Positions 1 through 7,599 of a stretch of 64,000 nt of DNA are shown here, piece by piece (the stretch's first letter is position 1; every line of letters starts with the position of its first letter). The position numbers and the translations under genes are program-made. Under the pieces are notes generated by a model. That model searched no databases. It saw only the letters and a list, made by a program, of their open reading frames with translations, and was not told the DNA's origin. The stretch is from positions 124,001 to 188,000 of the forward strand of contig NZ_CP031700.1 in assembly GCF_008807015.1 (NCBI RefSeq). Direction: 5' to 3'. Origin of the DNA: Neisseria zalophi (lineage in GTDB: Bacteria; Pseudomonadota; Gammaproteobacteria; Burkholderiales; Neisseriaceae).

Positions 1-2
1 TT

Positions 3-1817
3 TTAAAACTGAATACCGCCCGCATCCCCAAAGCCGCCCTGATTGTGGTGATGTTCGCCGCCGGCGCACTGGTGTGGCAGCAACTCGGCACCGTATTCGG
101 CCGTGAGGGCGGCATATCGTTTCTGCTGCTGATGATTATGCTCAAAGCATTCGAAGGCGGTTCGCGCCGCGATTGGCAGGTATTGCTGTTGGCGATGCTG
201 TTTTTAATCGGCTCTTCGGTTTTATTGAATCAAAACCTATTAATCGGCGCATGGCTGCTCACCGCCCTACCCGCCGTGGGCATCTGTTTTGCCGTATTGT
301 GCGGGCTGGGTATTAAAGAATCCGCCAAACACACCTTCCAAGCCCTATTGCTCACCCTGCCGCTGATGGCATTATTGTTCGTAGCCGTGCCGCGCCTGAG
401 CGAACCGCTATGGAGTATTCCTCAAGAAAAAGGCCAAGCTAAAACAGGTTTATCCGACACTATGGAACCCGGCAGCATCAGCAATTTGGTACAAAGCGAC
501 GAATGGGTTGCCAATATCACCTTTGCCGACGGCTTTATCCCCCGCCAAAGCGACTTATACTGGCGCGCCGTGATTATGGCCGACTTCGACAGCATCCGCT
601 GGCAGGCTTTAGACGACACCAACATCGACGAAGCCCGCCCCATCGCCGAAGCCGCCGACACCATTTCCTATCAAATAGTCATACAAGATCAAAACCGCGT
701 CCTCCCCGCCTTAGACTACCCTACCGGCGACATGCCCAGAAGATTAACCCGCCGCGCAGGGCAAACCATCCGTGCCTACCGCAGCCGCGAAGGTCTACGC
801 CGCCTCAACCTACAGGCAACCGCAAAAAATACCTTAAACCACAAACTCTACCGCAGCGAATATGCCCGCTATACCCATCTGCCCGAAAACGGCAACCTAC
901 AAACGCGGCAACTTGCGCAAACCCTTGCCGAACAATCCGGCAATCCCAGGCAGTTTATCGACAAAGTTTTACACTATTACCGCAGCCGGCCGTTCCGCTA
1001 CACCCTCCAACCGCCGCGCACCCCGGGGCGAAACGGCATAGACGAATTTATGTTTCGCACGCTGGAAGGCTTTTGCGAACATTACGCCCAAAGTTTTGTG
1101 GTGATGATGCGCGCCGCCGGCCTGCCCGCCCGCATCGTAACCGGCTATCTCGGCGCCGAATACAATTCACAAGCCGGCTTCTGGCAGATACGCTCCAAAG
1201 ACGCACACGCATGGGCGGAAGTCTGGCTGCCCGACGAACAAGTATGGTTGCGCGTCGACCCCACCGCCGCCGTATCCTCAGCCCGCACCGAAAGCGGCAT
1301 CCGCGAAGCCCTGCCCGAAACCGAACGCAATATGGTTTCAGACGGCCAAAGCACCTTTGCCCGCTGGCAAGACACCAGCCGCTTCTATTGGCAGCAATGG
1401 GTTGTCAACTACGACCAAAGCAGACAAAACAACCTGTTTTCCCTACTCGGCTTAGGCGGCTTCAACGCCCAAACCCTATTGCTGGTGTTGCCCGTCGGCT
1501 TATTGATTGCCCTATTACCGCTGCTGCGCTGGTGGCATAAAAACCGCCAAAGCGAACGCGACTACCTCAACGAAGGCTTTTCATTGCTCAAAACCGCCCT
1601 TATGGGGCCGAACGACGAAACCGCAGCCGCCACAAGCGCAGGCGAACTGCAAACACTATTACGCGAAAACCGCCTCGAAGACAAAAACCTCACCCGCCTG
1701 CTGCGGCAATACGAGCAATGGCTATACGCCACCGAACGCCCCGCCAAAAGCACGCAAAAAAGCTGGTATAAAGCCGCCGCCAAAATTGCGCGGCATTATG
1801 CCCGAAACCATCATTAA
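3..1817 (+). CDS. TgpA-like transglutaminase membrane protein, 5' end outside window
   Basis: The frame is open to the left edge, so the N-terminus is missing; a GTG at 45 is internal. The visible part starts with several hydrophobic helices (DUF3488/TgpA-type membrane domain, first ~115 residues). A periplasmic transglutaminase core follows, with the Cys-His-Asp triad visible as EGFCEHYA (~residue 342 counted from 45), DAHAWAEVW (~387) and RVDPTAA (~403). A further membrane helix (LLLVLPVGLLIALLPLL) and a C-terminal cytoplasmic tail (DUF4129-like position) complete it. Family members are inner-membrane proteins of unclear substrate, usually encoded after a MoxR ATPase and a DUF58 protein, which would lie left of the window. 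A DUS inverted repeat closes the transcript. Confidence 0.9.
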   Translation, partial: LKLNTARIPKAALIVVMFAAGALVWQQLGTVFGREGGISFLLLMIMLKAFEGGSRRDWQVLLLAMLFLIGSSVLLNQNLLIGAWLLTALPAVGICFAVLCGLGIKESAKHTFQALLLTLPLMALLFVAVPRLSEPLWSIPQEKGQAKTGLSDTMEPGSISNLVQSDEWVANITFADGFIPRQSDLYWRAVIMADFDSIRWQALDDTNIDEARPIAEAADTISYQIVIQDQNRVLPALDYPTGDMPRRLTRRAGQTIRAYRSREGLRRLNLQATAKNTLNHKLYRSEYARYTHLPENGNLQTRQLAQTLAEQSGNPRQFIDKVLHYYRSRPFRYTLQPPRTPGRNGIDEFMFRTLEGFCEHYAQSFVVMMRAAGLPARIVTGYLGAEYNSQAGFWQIRSKDAHAWAEVWLPDEQVWLRVDPTAAVSSARTESGIREALPETERNMVSDGQSTFARWQDTSRFYWQQWVVNYDQSRQNNLFSLLGLGGFNAQTLLLVLPVGLLIALLPLLRWWHKNRQSERDYLNEGFSLLKTALMGPNDETAAATSAGELQTLLRENRLEDKNLTRLLRQYEQWLYATERPAKSTQKSWYKAAAKIARHYARNHH

Positions 1818-1828
1818 GCTTTAAATCA

Positions 1829-1859
1829 AGGCCGTCTGAAAAAAGTTTCAGACGGCCTT
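1829..1859 (+). terminator. DUS inverted-repeat terminator
   Basis: Two uptake sequences in opposite orientation (AGGCCGTCTGAA and TTCAGACGGCCT) form a 12-bp stem 12 bases after the transglutaminase stop codon. Paired DUS hairpins after genes are the usual intrinsic terminators of Neisseria. Confidence 0.8.
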
Positions 1860-1893
1860 ATTAGTGTATATGTACATAAGAAATCAATATAAC

Positions 1894-1899
1894 TATAAT
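1894..1899 (+). promoter_or_regulatory. Possible -10 box ahead of cas3 remnant / SEC-C gene
   Basis: A perfect TATAAT lies in AT-rich sequence about 65 bases before the cas3 stump. The hexamer 17 bases upstream (TGTACA) is a poor -35, so this is a suggestion only. If real, it is the old cas operon promoter now serving the SEC-C gene. Confidence 0.3.
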
Positions 1900-1961
1900 G
1901 TGATAAATTTATATAAAAATAATGAATAGAGAAATAATAAGAATCAGTTAGAGAAACTGTT

Positions 1962-2102
1962 TTGGATACACAAGCCCCGCGTATCTATTACGCCCATTCC
2001 GCCGAAAACCGGCCGGAACAAGATTGGCAAACCCTGCAAAGCCACGCCCAGAATGTCGGCGAGATGGCGGCAGCGTTTGCCTCTTTTTTAGGAAAATTAT
2101 GA
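1962..2102 (+). pseudogene. cas3: 5' stump of type I-C-like cas3 (46 codons)
   Basis: From a TTG at 1962 the frame encodes 46 residues containing RIYYAHSAENRPEQDWQ, then LQSHAQNVGEMAAAFASFL. This is the usual opening of type I-C Cas3 HD nucleases (YAHS, then W-x-x-L-x-x-H-x-x-x-V-x-x-x-A). The frame ends at TGA 2100-2102, before the HD signature, so no nuclease or helicase remains. The base composition (CG-rich codons) matches the host rather than the AT-rich gene that follows. The stop overlaps the ATG pair of the SEC-C gene at 2099-2104, so translation may be coupled. Recognition is from memory of the family; a profile search of these 46 residues would decide. Confidence 0.65.
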
Positions 2103-4324
2103 TGTTATCAGAACAAGAAATTTTTAATCAATTATCAACATTATGTAGTCAAAAAGGATTTATTCATGCTTTAGTGAAGTTGAATTTTGATAATAATTAT
2201 TATAGGGCAAATAAAAATGGAAATTTTACATCTAATCAAATTGTCAAATCTCATATAAATAAAGAAAAAGTTATTAGGGCTGAGTTGCTAACTCTTTTAG
2301 CTTTAGTGATTAAAAATAATCCTTATTTTTTTCAAGATGAAAAACCTATACCGGAGATTTTAGAAAAAAATATTCAAACAATAAAAGAATTACTTAATAA
2401 TTTACATAATATTTTTACCCAACCTATAGTTAAAAATATGCGGGAAAAAGCAAATGTTATGCACACGCAACAAAATTTTGAGTTATTCAATGAATCAGAT
2501 GTATTTTTAACAGAAGAATCTATTAGAGAAGCAATTTTTTATGGAGGAGATGGTGTATATTCTTTCCAATATCAAGATTTAGGTTGTTTAAAATATTTAA
2601 AAGATAATGACTGGTTTGTTAAAAATAAAGGGTTCTCAATACGTGTAGCATTTTATGTTCTTGAAATTATATTTGATCTACATCATATTAAAATTGATTA
2701 TGCATTAACGAACAAGAATGAAATTTCTTTAGAAGACTTTATTCTTTCCAAAACAGAAATAATTAATTTTCTAGAAAAAAAGTCAGTTAATAACTTTCCT
2801 ATAGATGAATTACAATCATTTATTGATGCATTTTGCTTGAAAAATATTGACGATATAAATAATTTCCGACAAATTGATGATTTTAATCCTCTAAGTGCAT
2901 ATCCCTTTATTAATCTATCTGATGATAAGTTTTTAATATTTGATTTATTTACAATATCACAGGCACTTTATGAAACACCATTTTTTTGGATGTTAAATGA
3001 TAAGCAATATAAAAATATAGCGTTAAAAAATAGAGGGGATTTTACTGAAGATTTCACTTATAAAATTTTATGTAACGTATTTGGTGAAAAAAATGTATGG
3101 AAAAATGTAGATTTATATTCTGAACATGATGGAATAAAATCTAAAAACAAATCAGGCGAAATTGATATTCTAGTGAACGTAAGTGGCCATGCTTTAGTCT
3201 TTCAAGCAAAAGCAAAAAAACTAACATTAGAATCTCGTAAAGGCAATATTGCGCAAATTTCCAATGATTTCTCAAAAGCTATTCAAGATGCTTATGATCA
3301 AGCAGTTAATTGCTCAGAAATATTATTAACTAATCAATATACAGCAAAAGTAAATAATGAAATTATTAGACTACCTAAGATAGAGTTTTGCTATCCTATT
3401 TGTATATTGTCGGAATATTTTCCTGCTTTAGTTATGCAAGTTAGGCTTTTATTAGAAGAACATAATATTAATAATATTGCTCATGCATTGGTTCTCGATG
3501 TTTTTTTGTTAGATTTAATGTCTAAAACATTACTGACTCCATTAGATTTTTTACACTTTATTTCTTCATTTTCAAAATCAAGATCTATTTTCTTAGCCAA
3601 TACTCAAATTGAAATTTTATCCTCCCATTTAAAAGCAAATTGGCTATGCTTAGAAGAAGATGTCAATCTAGTTTATTTAGACGATAGTCTCTCATTCAAT
3701 TTAGATATATATATTTCTAAAATAAGGGGAAAAATGTTAGATGAGCACGATATAAATATTCCCTCTGGCTGGTTAAAATTTAAAGATACCTATTGGTGGG
3801 AATTGTTTAATTTTTTATCACCTTTAGATTCTCAAAAGAAATTGAAACTTGGCTTATTAATGATGCAATGTTCCGGAGAGTTAATCGAAAATTATAATTT
3901 GGGAATCAATCAATGTATTCGTTCTTTGAACCACAATAAAACTCAAATACTTTCAGATTTTAGTTTATATATTGGAGATAAGTCAGGGCTGACTGTGTAT
4001 GTTACAGACCATCCAATTACAACAAATGATTTAATAAAAAAAATTAATACCCATGCCATACTAAAAAAATATCATACACATGCAGATTTATGGTTTGCTT
4101 TAATTCTTTCCAAACAAGGAAAGGTTAAATATTTTGATGTGTTAGATTTTGAATGGAAGTATAATCAAGAAATTCAGAATATATACCAAAATACACTTGG
4201 AAAAAATAATATATTTAAAACTTTGACAAAAGGAAGAGTTATTACTAAAAAAATTGGTAGAAATGAACCATGTCCTTGTAATAGCGGAAAGAAATACAAA
4301 CATTGCTGCTTAAAAAATAGATAA
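2102..4324 (+). CDS. PD-(D/E)XK-like nuclease protein with C-terminal SEC-C zinc motif, candidate defence gene
   Basis: This encodes a ~740-residue cytosolic protein of no family I can name. About 28-30% GC by eye and long A/T runs mark it as foreign. ATG 2099 and ATG 2102 are in tandem; AGGA at 2090-2093 favours 2102. Residues ~1-300 are helical with no motif I recognise. Residues ~310-385 look like a restriction-endonuclease fold: GDFTEDF (Glu ~316), then GEIDILV (Asp ~354) and ALVFQAKAKK (QxK ~367-369), a D-x(n)-Q-x-K arrangement as in Mrr/NERD-type nucleases. The last 22 residues are a SEC-C motif (EPCPCNSGKKYKHCC), the zinc knuckle of SecA tails also found in nucleic-acid enzymes. It overlaps the cas3 stump, and a CRISPR-repeat-like hairpin lies ~115 bases downstream. 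It should not be called SecA; the only similarity is the tail. Confidence 0.8.
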   Translation: MLSEQEIFNQLSTLCSQKGFIHALVKLNFDNNYYRANKNGNFTSNQIVKSHINKEKVIRAELLTLLALVIKNNPYFFQDEKPIPEILEKNIQTIKELLNNLHNIFTQPIVKNMREKANVMHTQQNFELFNESDVFLTEESIREAIFYGGDGVYSFQYQDLGCLKYLKDNDWFVKNKGFSIRVAFYVLEIIFDLHHIKIDYALTNKNEISLEDFILSKTEIINFLEKKSVNNFPIDELQSFIDAFCLKNIDDINNFRQIDDFNPLSAYPFINLSDDKFLIFDLFTISQALYETPFFWMLNDKQYKNIALKNRGDFTEDFTYKILCNVFGEKNVWKNVDLYSEHDGIKSKNKSGEIDILVNVSGHALVFQAKAKKLTLESRKGNIAQISNDFSKAIQDAYDQAVNCSEILLTNQYTAKVNNEIIRLPKIEFCYPICILSEYFPALVMQVRLLLEEHNINNIAHALVLDVFLLDLMSKTLLTPLDFLHFISSFSKSRSIFLANTQIEILSSHLKANWLCLEEDVNLVYLDDSLSFNLDIYISKIRGKMLDEHDINIPSGWLKFKDTYWWELFNFLSPLDSQKKLKLGLLMMQCSGELIENYNLGINQCIRSLNHNKTQILSDFSLYIGDKSGLTVYVTDHPITTNDLIKKINTHAILKKYHTHADLWFALILSKQGKVKYFDVLDFEWKYNQEIQNIYQNTLGKNNIFKTLTKGRVITKKIGRNEPCPCNSGKKYKHCCLKNR

Positions 4325-4437
4325 AATAATTAAGTTAACTATGAAGTCTAACTAAACCTATTTATTCCACTTAGACGCTCATTACCGTATTAAATTTTGG
4401 TTAACAACCATCACTTTGCAAAATTTTTGATAATGTC

Positions 4438-4460
4438 TCAGCCGCCTTCGGGCGGCTGTA
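4438..4460. repeat. Hairpin resembling one degenerate CRISPR repeat
   Basis: TCAGCCGCC-TTCG-GGCGGCTG forms an 8-bp GC stem with a TTCG loop. Over its first 22 bases it differs from the 7302-7525 array repeat at only two positions, both in the loop/arm. After GGCT it continues TATATAATAA, much as the decayed last repeat of the array continues (ATACATTAAT). It may therefore be the leftover terminal repeat of a lost array. It may also act as a transcription terminator for the SEC-C gene, although no T-run follows. Confidence 0.5.
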
Positions 4461-4505
4461 TATAATAAAAGCAGGCTGAATAAATCCGGCCTACTTCTAC
4501 TCATC

Positions 4506-5456
4506 TCACTCCTGTTCTTCCAAAGCCTGCTTTAAATAACTATGCCGAAACTTAAAGCCTTGTTCCAATAAGTTCTTAGGTATCACCTTTTGTCCGTCAA
4601 GCAATAAAGTCGACATTTCACCCAATATTAGTTTTAGTATAAAAGCCGGCACGCCCATTAATGTTGGGCGGTGCAAATAGCTGCCTAATGTTTTGGTAAA
4701 CTCCTGATTATTCAACGGATTTGGGGCGGTTAAGTTATATAGGCTCACCATGCTTTTTGCTTCGGATTTGTTTTGCGCCTGCTGTATTTGTTTGGCCAAA
4801 TGTTGTTCGATAATAAATCCTGCGGCGTTTACCCAATCCTCTCGGCTAATCCAGCTCATTATTTGCTTGCCATCGCCTAATTTACCGCCGAGCCCTAATT
4901 TAAACGGTGTCAGCAAGCGGGCAAGCATGCCGCCTTTGGGGTGGATCACAACGCCGGTGCGCAAGATAACCACTTCAACGCCTGAAGCGGTGGCAAGTTC
5001 GGCTTCTTTTTCCCATGCTTCGCATAAATCATGGGCGAAATCGCCGACGAAACCGCTGTTTTCATCTAATGCTTTTTCACCTTGAACGCCATACCATCCA
5101 ATGGCAGAACCGCTCACGAACAGCTTGGGCGGTGTTTGGGTACGCGCAATAAATGCTAAAACGGCTTGCGTGGGGCGGATTCGGCTGTCGAGCAGGGCTT
5201 TTTTCCTTGCTGCGCTCCAACGCTTATCGGCAATGCCCGCTCCGGCAAGATTGATAATGACATCGAAAGTTTCTTCGGTGGTTTGGAAATCTTCATAAGT
5301 CATTAAATCGATATAATCGGGGTGAAACTGCCCGCTATCTCTGGTTAGCCATGTGATGCGGGTAGCAGAATTCGGATGATTATCCGACAAATTTTTTAAC
5401 CGCCGGCTTAAAGACTGGCCTAAAAACCCCGAACCGCCTGTGATTAAGATATTCAT
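4506..5456 (-). CDS. TIGR01777 family NAD(P)-dependent epimerase-like oxidoreductase
   Basis: This encodes a 316-residue extended short-chain dehydrogenase fold protein. The N-terminal nucleotide-binding loop is ITGGSGFLGQSL (residues 5-16) and the middle carries SGSAIGWYG (S-x(n)-Y-type active region). The C-terminal DUF1731 part is typical (YNLTAPNPLNNQEFTKTLG, then PAFILKLILGEMSTLLLDGQKV). These proteins (E. coli YfcH type) are cytosolic and their substrate is unknown. The start is ATG 5456 with AAAGGAAAG upstream rather than the preceding in-frame TTG. It stands alone, converging on the SEC-C gene. Confidence 0.9.
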   Translation of the reverse strand: MNILITGGSGFLGQSLSRRLKNLSDNHPNSATRITWLTRDSGQFHPDYIDLMTYEDFQTTEETFDVIINLAGAGIADKRWSAARKKALLDSRIRPTQAVLAFIARTQTPPKLFVSGSAIGWYGVQGEKALDENSGFVGDFAHDLCEAWEKEAELATASGVEVVILRTGVVIHPKGGMLARLLTPFKLGLGGKLGDGKQIMSWISREDWVNAAGFIIEQHLAKQIQQAQNKSEAKSMVSLYNLTAPNPLNNQEFTKTLGSYLHRPTLMGVPAFILKLILGEMSTLLLDGQKVIPKNLLEQGFKFRHSYLKQALEEQE

Positions 5457-5800
5457 CAATCTTTCCTTTTAAACGGATTAAACTTTCAACCGAGCAAATA
5501 GTTATTTTCAATATTCTAACAGGTAAACTTTAAAAACGATAACAATAAATATTCATTTTAAATATAGCAAATTACTACTTAATAATATGGTTTTCAGACG
5601 GCCTAATTCATTTAATAAATGTAATGCCCTTTTTTATACAATAAAAGTGCTAAATCTATATTTACATTCCGAAAATACCAACATTATCGGGTATTTGCCC
5701 AAACCCAAAACCAACAGGCGGATATGCAATTCCCCCTTACATAAAGGCCGTCTGAAAATAAAATCTTCTTTTATTATCATCATCTCAAGCATACGGTAAG
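5457..5800. other. Non-coding gap with single uptake sequences
   Basis: This AT-rich stretch lies upstream of the TIGR01777 gene. It contains single DUS copies at about 5592-5603 (TTCAGACGGCCT) and 5743-5754 (AGGCCGTCTGAA) in opposite orientation, about 140 bases apart and too far to form a tight hairpin. I see no credible gene. Confidence 0.6.
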
Positions 5801-5803
5801 GCA

Positions 5804-5838
5804 TAAAAAACAGGCAGATCATTTCTTATCTGCCTGTT
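5804..5838 (-). terminator. Intrinsic terminator of the YdjM-like gene
   Basis: ACAGGCAGAT (5810-5819) pairs with ATCTGCCTGT (5828-5837). On the minus strand the stem is followed by a run of six T, about 40 bases after the stop codon at 5877. It has no DUS, unlike most terminators here. Confidence 0.85.
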
Positions 5839-5876
5839 GCCCAATCTTTTTTATATCACTTATTAAAACAACAACT

Positions 5877-6938
5877 TTAATTTTCCTGCACCGCTTCGGG
5901 CTCGGCAGATGGCATATTTATCCATTCACTCAACGGTAAAGGCGTACCATGCCACACTCGCGGCCAGATGCGGCTGAGATAAGTAGGCATATCGCGAAGC
6001 CCCGTACCGAATCTATACGGCAATACCGGATTCCACTTATTGCCATCATATTCGGCCATCACAAAACGGAAAGACAACGAATTGCCCAAGCCCATACGCA
6101 AATCGCTAACTACCAGCCGGTTATCTTCTTGGTTGACACGAATCCAGCCGTCGCTAAACCAATTTAAGCGTTTAAAAAGCACTTCATCGCGTATAGGCTC
6201 GGCCAAATCCAACCCTTGCGGCAGCCGCACATATTCCGGCGGCGCATGATCAAGCCAGCCACTGAATGCTTCTATATAATCGCCATTATCCGTTTGCGCC
6301 AATACCCGAAAAGCCAAGGTATTAAAAGGCAGAGGTGTTGCCATAATCCGTTTTACAGCAATCCCCTGACCCTGCAAATATGCTTGAACACGCTGTTCAT
6401 GGTGATACTGCCCATAGCCGCCCCACGCCAGATAAGCCGTGCTCCAAGCCAGCGCCAACACCAACGCCCTGTGCGTACTCTTCTTTATCCCCCGCCACAA
6501 TACCGCGATAACCGCCAATAAAAGCGGCACGGTATAAATCGGATCGATAATAAAAACTGCCGACCATTGTTGTGGTGTCGGCTCTAGCGGCCAGAATAAT
6601 TGTGTGCCATATACCGTACAGGCATCCAATAAAGGATGAGTAATCAGACTCGCTGCCGTCGTGTAAAACAAGCGCGACGAACTATAAGGCGAATCGGGCC
6701 AACGTTTTTTAATTATCCAAGTCATCACGGCGGCAAGCAGCACCAATACCATTAAACTATGGGAAAAACTACGATGATAAGTCATAGAAGAAATCGGATC
6801 ATCGTAATGGATAAACACATCCAAATCAGGCAGCGTGCCAAGCAATGCGCCGTAAAAAATCGCCTTACGCCCCTGATACTTGCCTAAGCCCGCCCCCTGC
6901 ACCGCCGCACCCAATACGGCCTGAGTCAAAGAGTCCAT
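5877..6938 (-). CDS. YdjM-like membrane-bound metal-dependent hydrolase (DUF457)
   Basis: This encodes a 353-residue inner-membrane protein. It starts with the family signature MDSLTQAVLGAA, followed by ALLGTLPDLDVFIHY and SMTYHRSFSHSLMV. The conserved Asp and His residues (PDLD, HRSFSHS, HPLLDACT) are the putative metal ligands of the DUF457/YdjM family. About five hydrophobic helices fill residues 55-190; the C-terminal ~170 residues are a soluble domain. ATG 6938 is chosen because family members begin MDSLTQ, but an in-frame TTG at 6944 is better placed relative to GGAGA, so the start is not certain. The biochemical role is unknown. It is transcribed alone and ends at an intrinsic terminator. 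Confidence 0.85.
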   Translation of the reverse strand: MDSLTQAVLGAAVQGAGLGKYQGRKAIFYGALLGTLPDLDVFIHYDDPISSMTYHRSFSHSLMVLVLLAAVMTWIIKKRWPDSPYSSSRLFYTTAASLITHPLLDACTVYGTQLFWPLEPTPQQWSAVFIIDPIYTVPLLLAVIAVLWRGIKKSTHRALVLALAWSTAYLAWGGYGQYHHEQRVQAYLQGQGIAVKRIMATPLPFNTLAFRVLAQTDNGDYIEAFSGWLDHAPPEYVRLPQGLDLAEPIRDEVLFKRLNWFSDGWIRVNQEDNRLVVSDLRMGLGNSLSFRFVMAEYDGNKWNPVLPYRFGTGLRDMPTYLSRIWPRVWHGTPLPLSEWINMPSAEPEAVQEN

Positions 6939-7301
6939 ATTCAATTATTCTCCGATGATGATGTTCAAATATTTTACAAATTAATCAAGCCATATTGTTA
7001 TAAATTATCTATAGTTTATAGCTTTAAATAGCTTTATCAAACCCAATGTTTAACATAAAATCAAACAAGTTTATAACATATAAATAAACAATCCCGAAAG
7101 CCATAAAATTATTGCCCGCTAATATATAGCGCCCGTTAAAATACGGTGAGATTGGCGATCATAAAAACTCTTTAACAATGAAGATATTATGAATATAGGT
7201 ATAACCCAAACGGCTGTGTTATACTTTTTTCAGACCCTTGACGATACTTTAGCGAATTAAAGCTTTCAAGGCTTTGATTGGTGTAAGTTTCCCAAGAGGC
7301 T
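6939..7301 (+). promoter_or_regulatory. AT-rich CRISPR leader region
   Basis: This is a long A/T-rich stretch without a gene between the YdjM-like start and the first repeat. The array's last repeat is decayed at its right end, which places the leader on this left side. The ~100 bases next to repeat 1 should contain the array promoter. I cannot pick a -35/-10 pair with confidence. Confidence 0.55.
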
Positions 7302-7525
7302 TCAGCCGCCTTTGCGCGGCTGTGTGTTGAAACAGGCGGCCTTGTTGTTAAGCAAGGCAGCGCGCCCGTCAGCCGCCTTTGCGCGGCTGTGTGTTGAAAC
7401 AAGAAAAGAACAGCAAAGCTCGGTTGTAAAATATCCGATCAGCCGCCTTTGCGCGGCTGTGTGTTGAAACAGTCATAATGTTAGTACCTTGCAAGCGGTC
7501 TAAAGTCAGCCGCCTTTGCGCGGCT
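7302..7525 (+). CRISPR. Three-spacer CRISPR array, type I-C-like repeat, no cas genes nearby
   Basis: There are three identical 32-bp repeats at 7302-7333, 7369-7400 and 7439-7470, each starting TCAGCCGCC and ending GTGTTGAAAC. A fourth at 7506-7525 keeps only the first 20 bases. Spacers are 7334-7368 (35 bp), 7401-7438 (38 bp) and 7471-7505 (35 bp), unrelated to each other. Each repeat contains an AGCCGC...GCGGCT stem. The 32-bp length and the GTTGAAAC end fit type I-C repeats. The truncated last copy gives the reading direction as left to right. No cas1, cas2 or effector gene is present in the window; the only cas sequence is the stump at 1962. With identical repeats the array has not visibly decayed except at its trailer end. 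Confidence 0.95.
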
Positions 7526-7555
7526 ATACATTAATTTATATTCATTATTGGCACT

Positions 7556-7587
7556 AAAAAACGACTATTTAAAAATAGTCGTTTTTT
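7556..7587. terminator. Bidirectional terminator between CRISPR array and ankyrin gene
   Basis: AAAAAACGACTAT and ATAGTCGTTTTTT form a perfect 13-bp inverted repeat around a 6-base loop, with T-runs on both strands. It ends the ankyrin gene (minus strand) and any array transcript (plus strand). Confidence 0.85.
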
Positions 7588-7599
7588 CTCTATTAACTA

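Noticed and set aside
503..1540. 345-codon frame inside the transglutaminase gene
   Set aside because: It is a frame-shifted shadow with an arginine/proline-rich composition typical of GC-rich antiframes.
2024..2098. Upstream extension of the SEC-C gene
   Set aside because: The 25 extra residues come from the cas3 stump read in another frame; AGGA and ATG at 2102 give a better start.
2102..4324. SecA annotation for the SEC-C protein
   Set aside because: Only the last ~20 residues resemble SecA; the motor domains are absent.
5587..5822. Two short frames in the gap after the YdjM-like gene
   Set aside because: They consist largely of uptake sequence and terminator hairpin.
7187..7402. Minus-strand open frame across the CRISPR array
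   Set aside because: It is translated repeat sequence (VSTHSRAKAA, FQHTAAQRR), a common false gene over this repeat type, and has no ribosome site.
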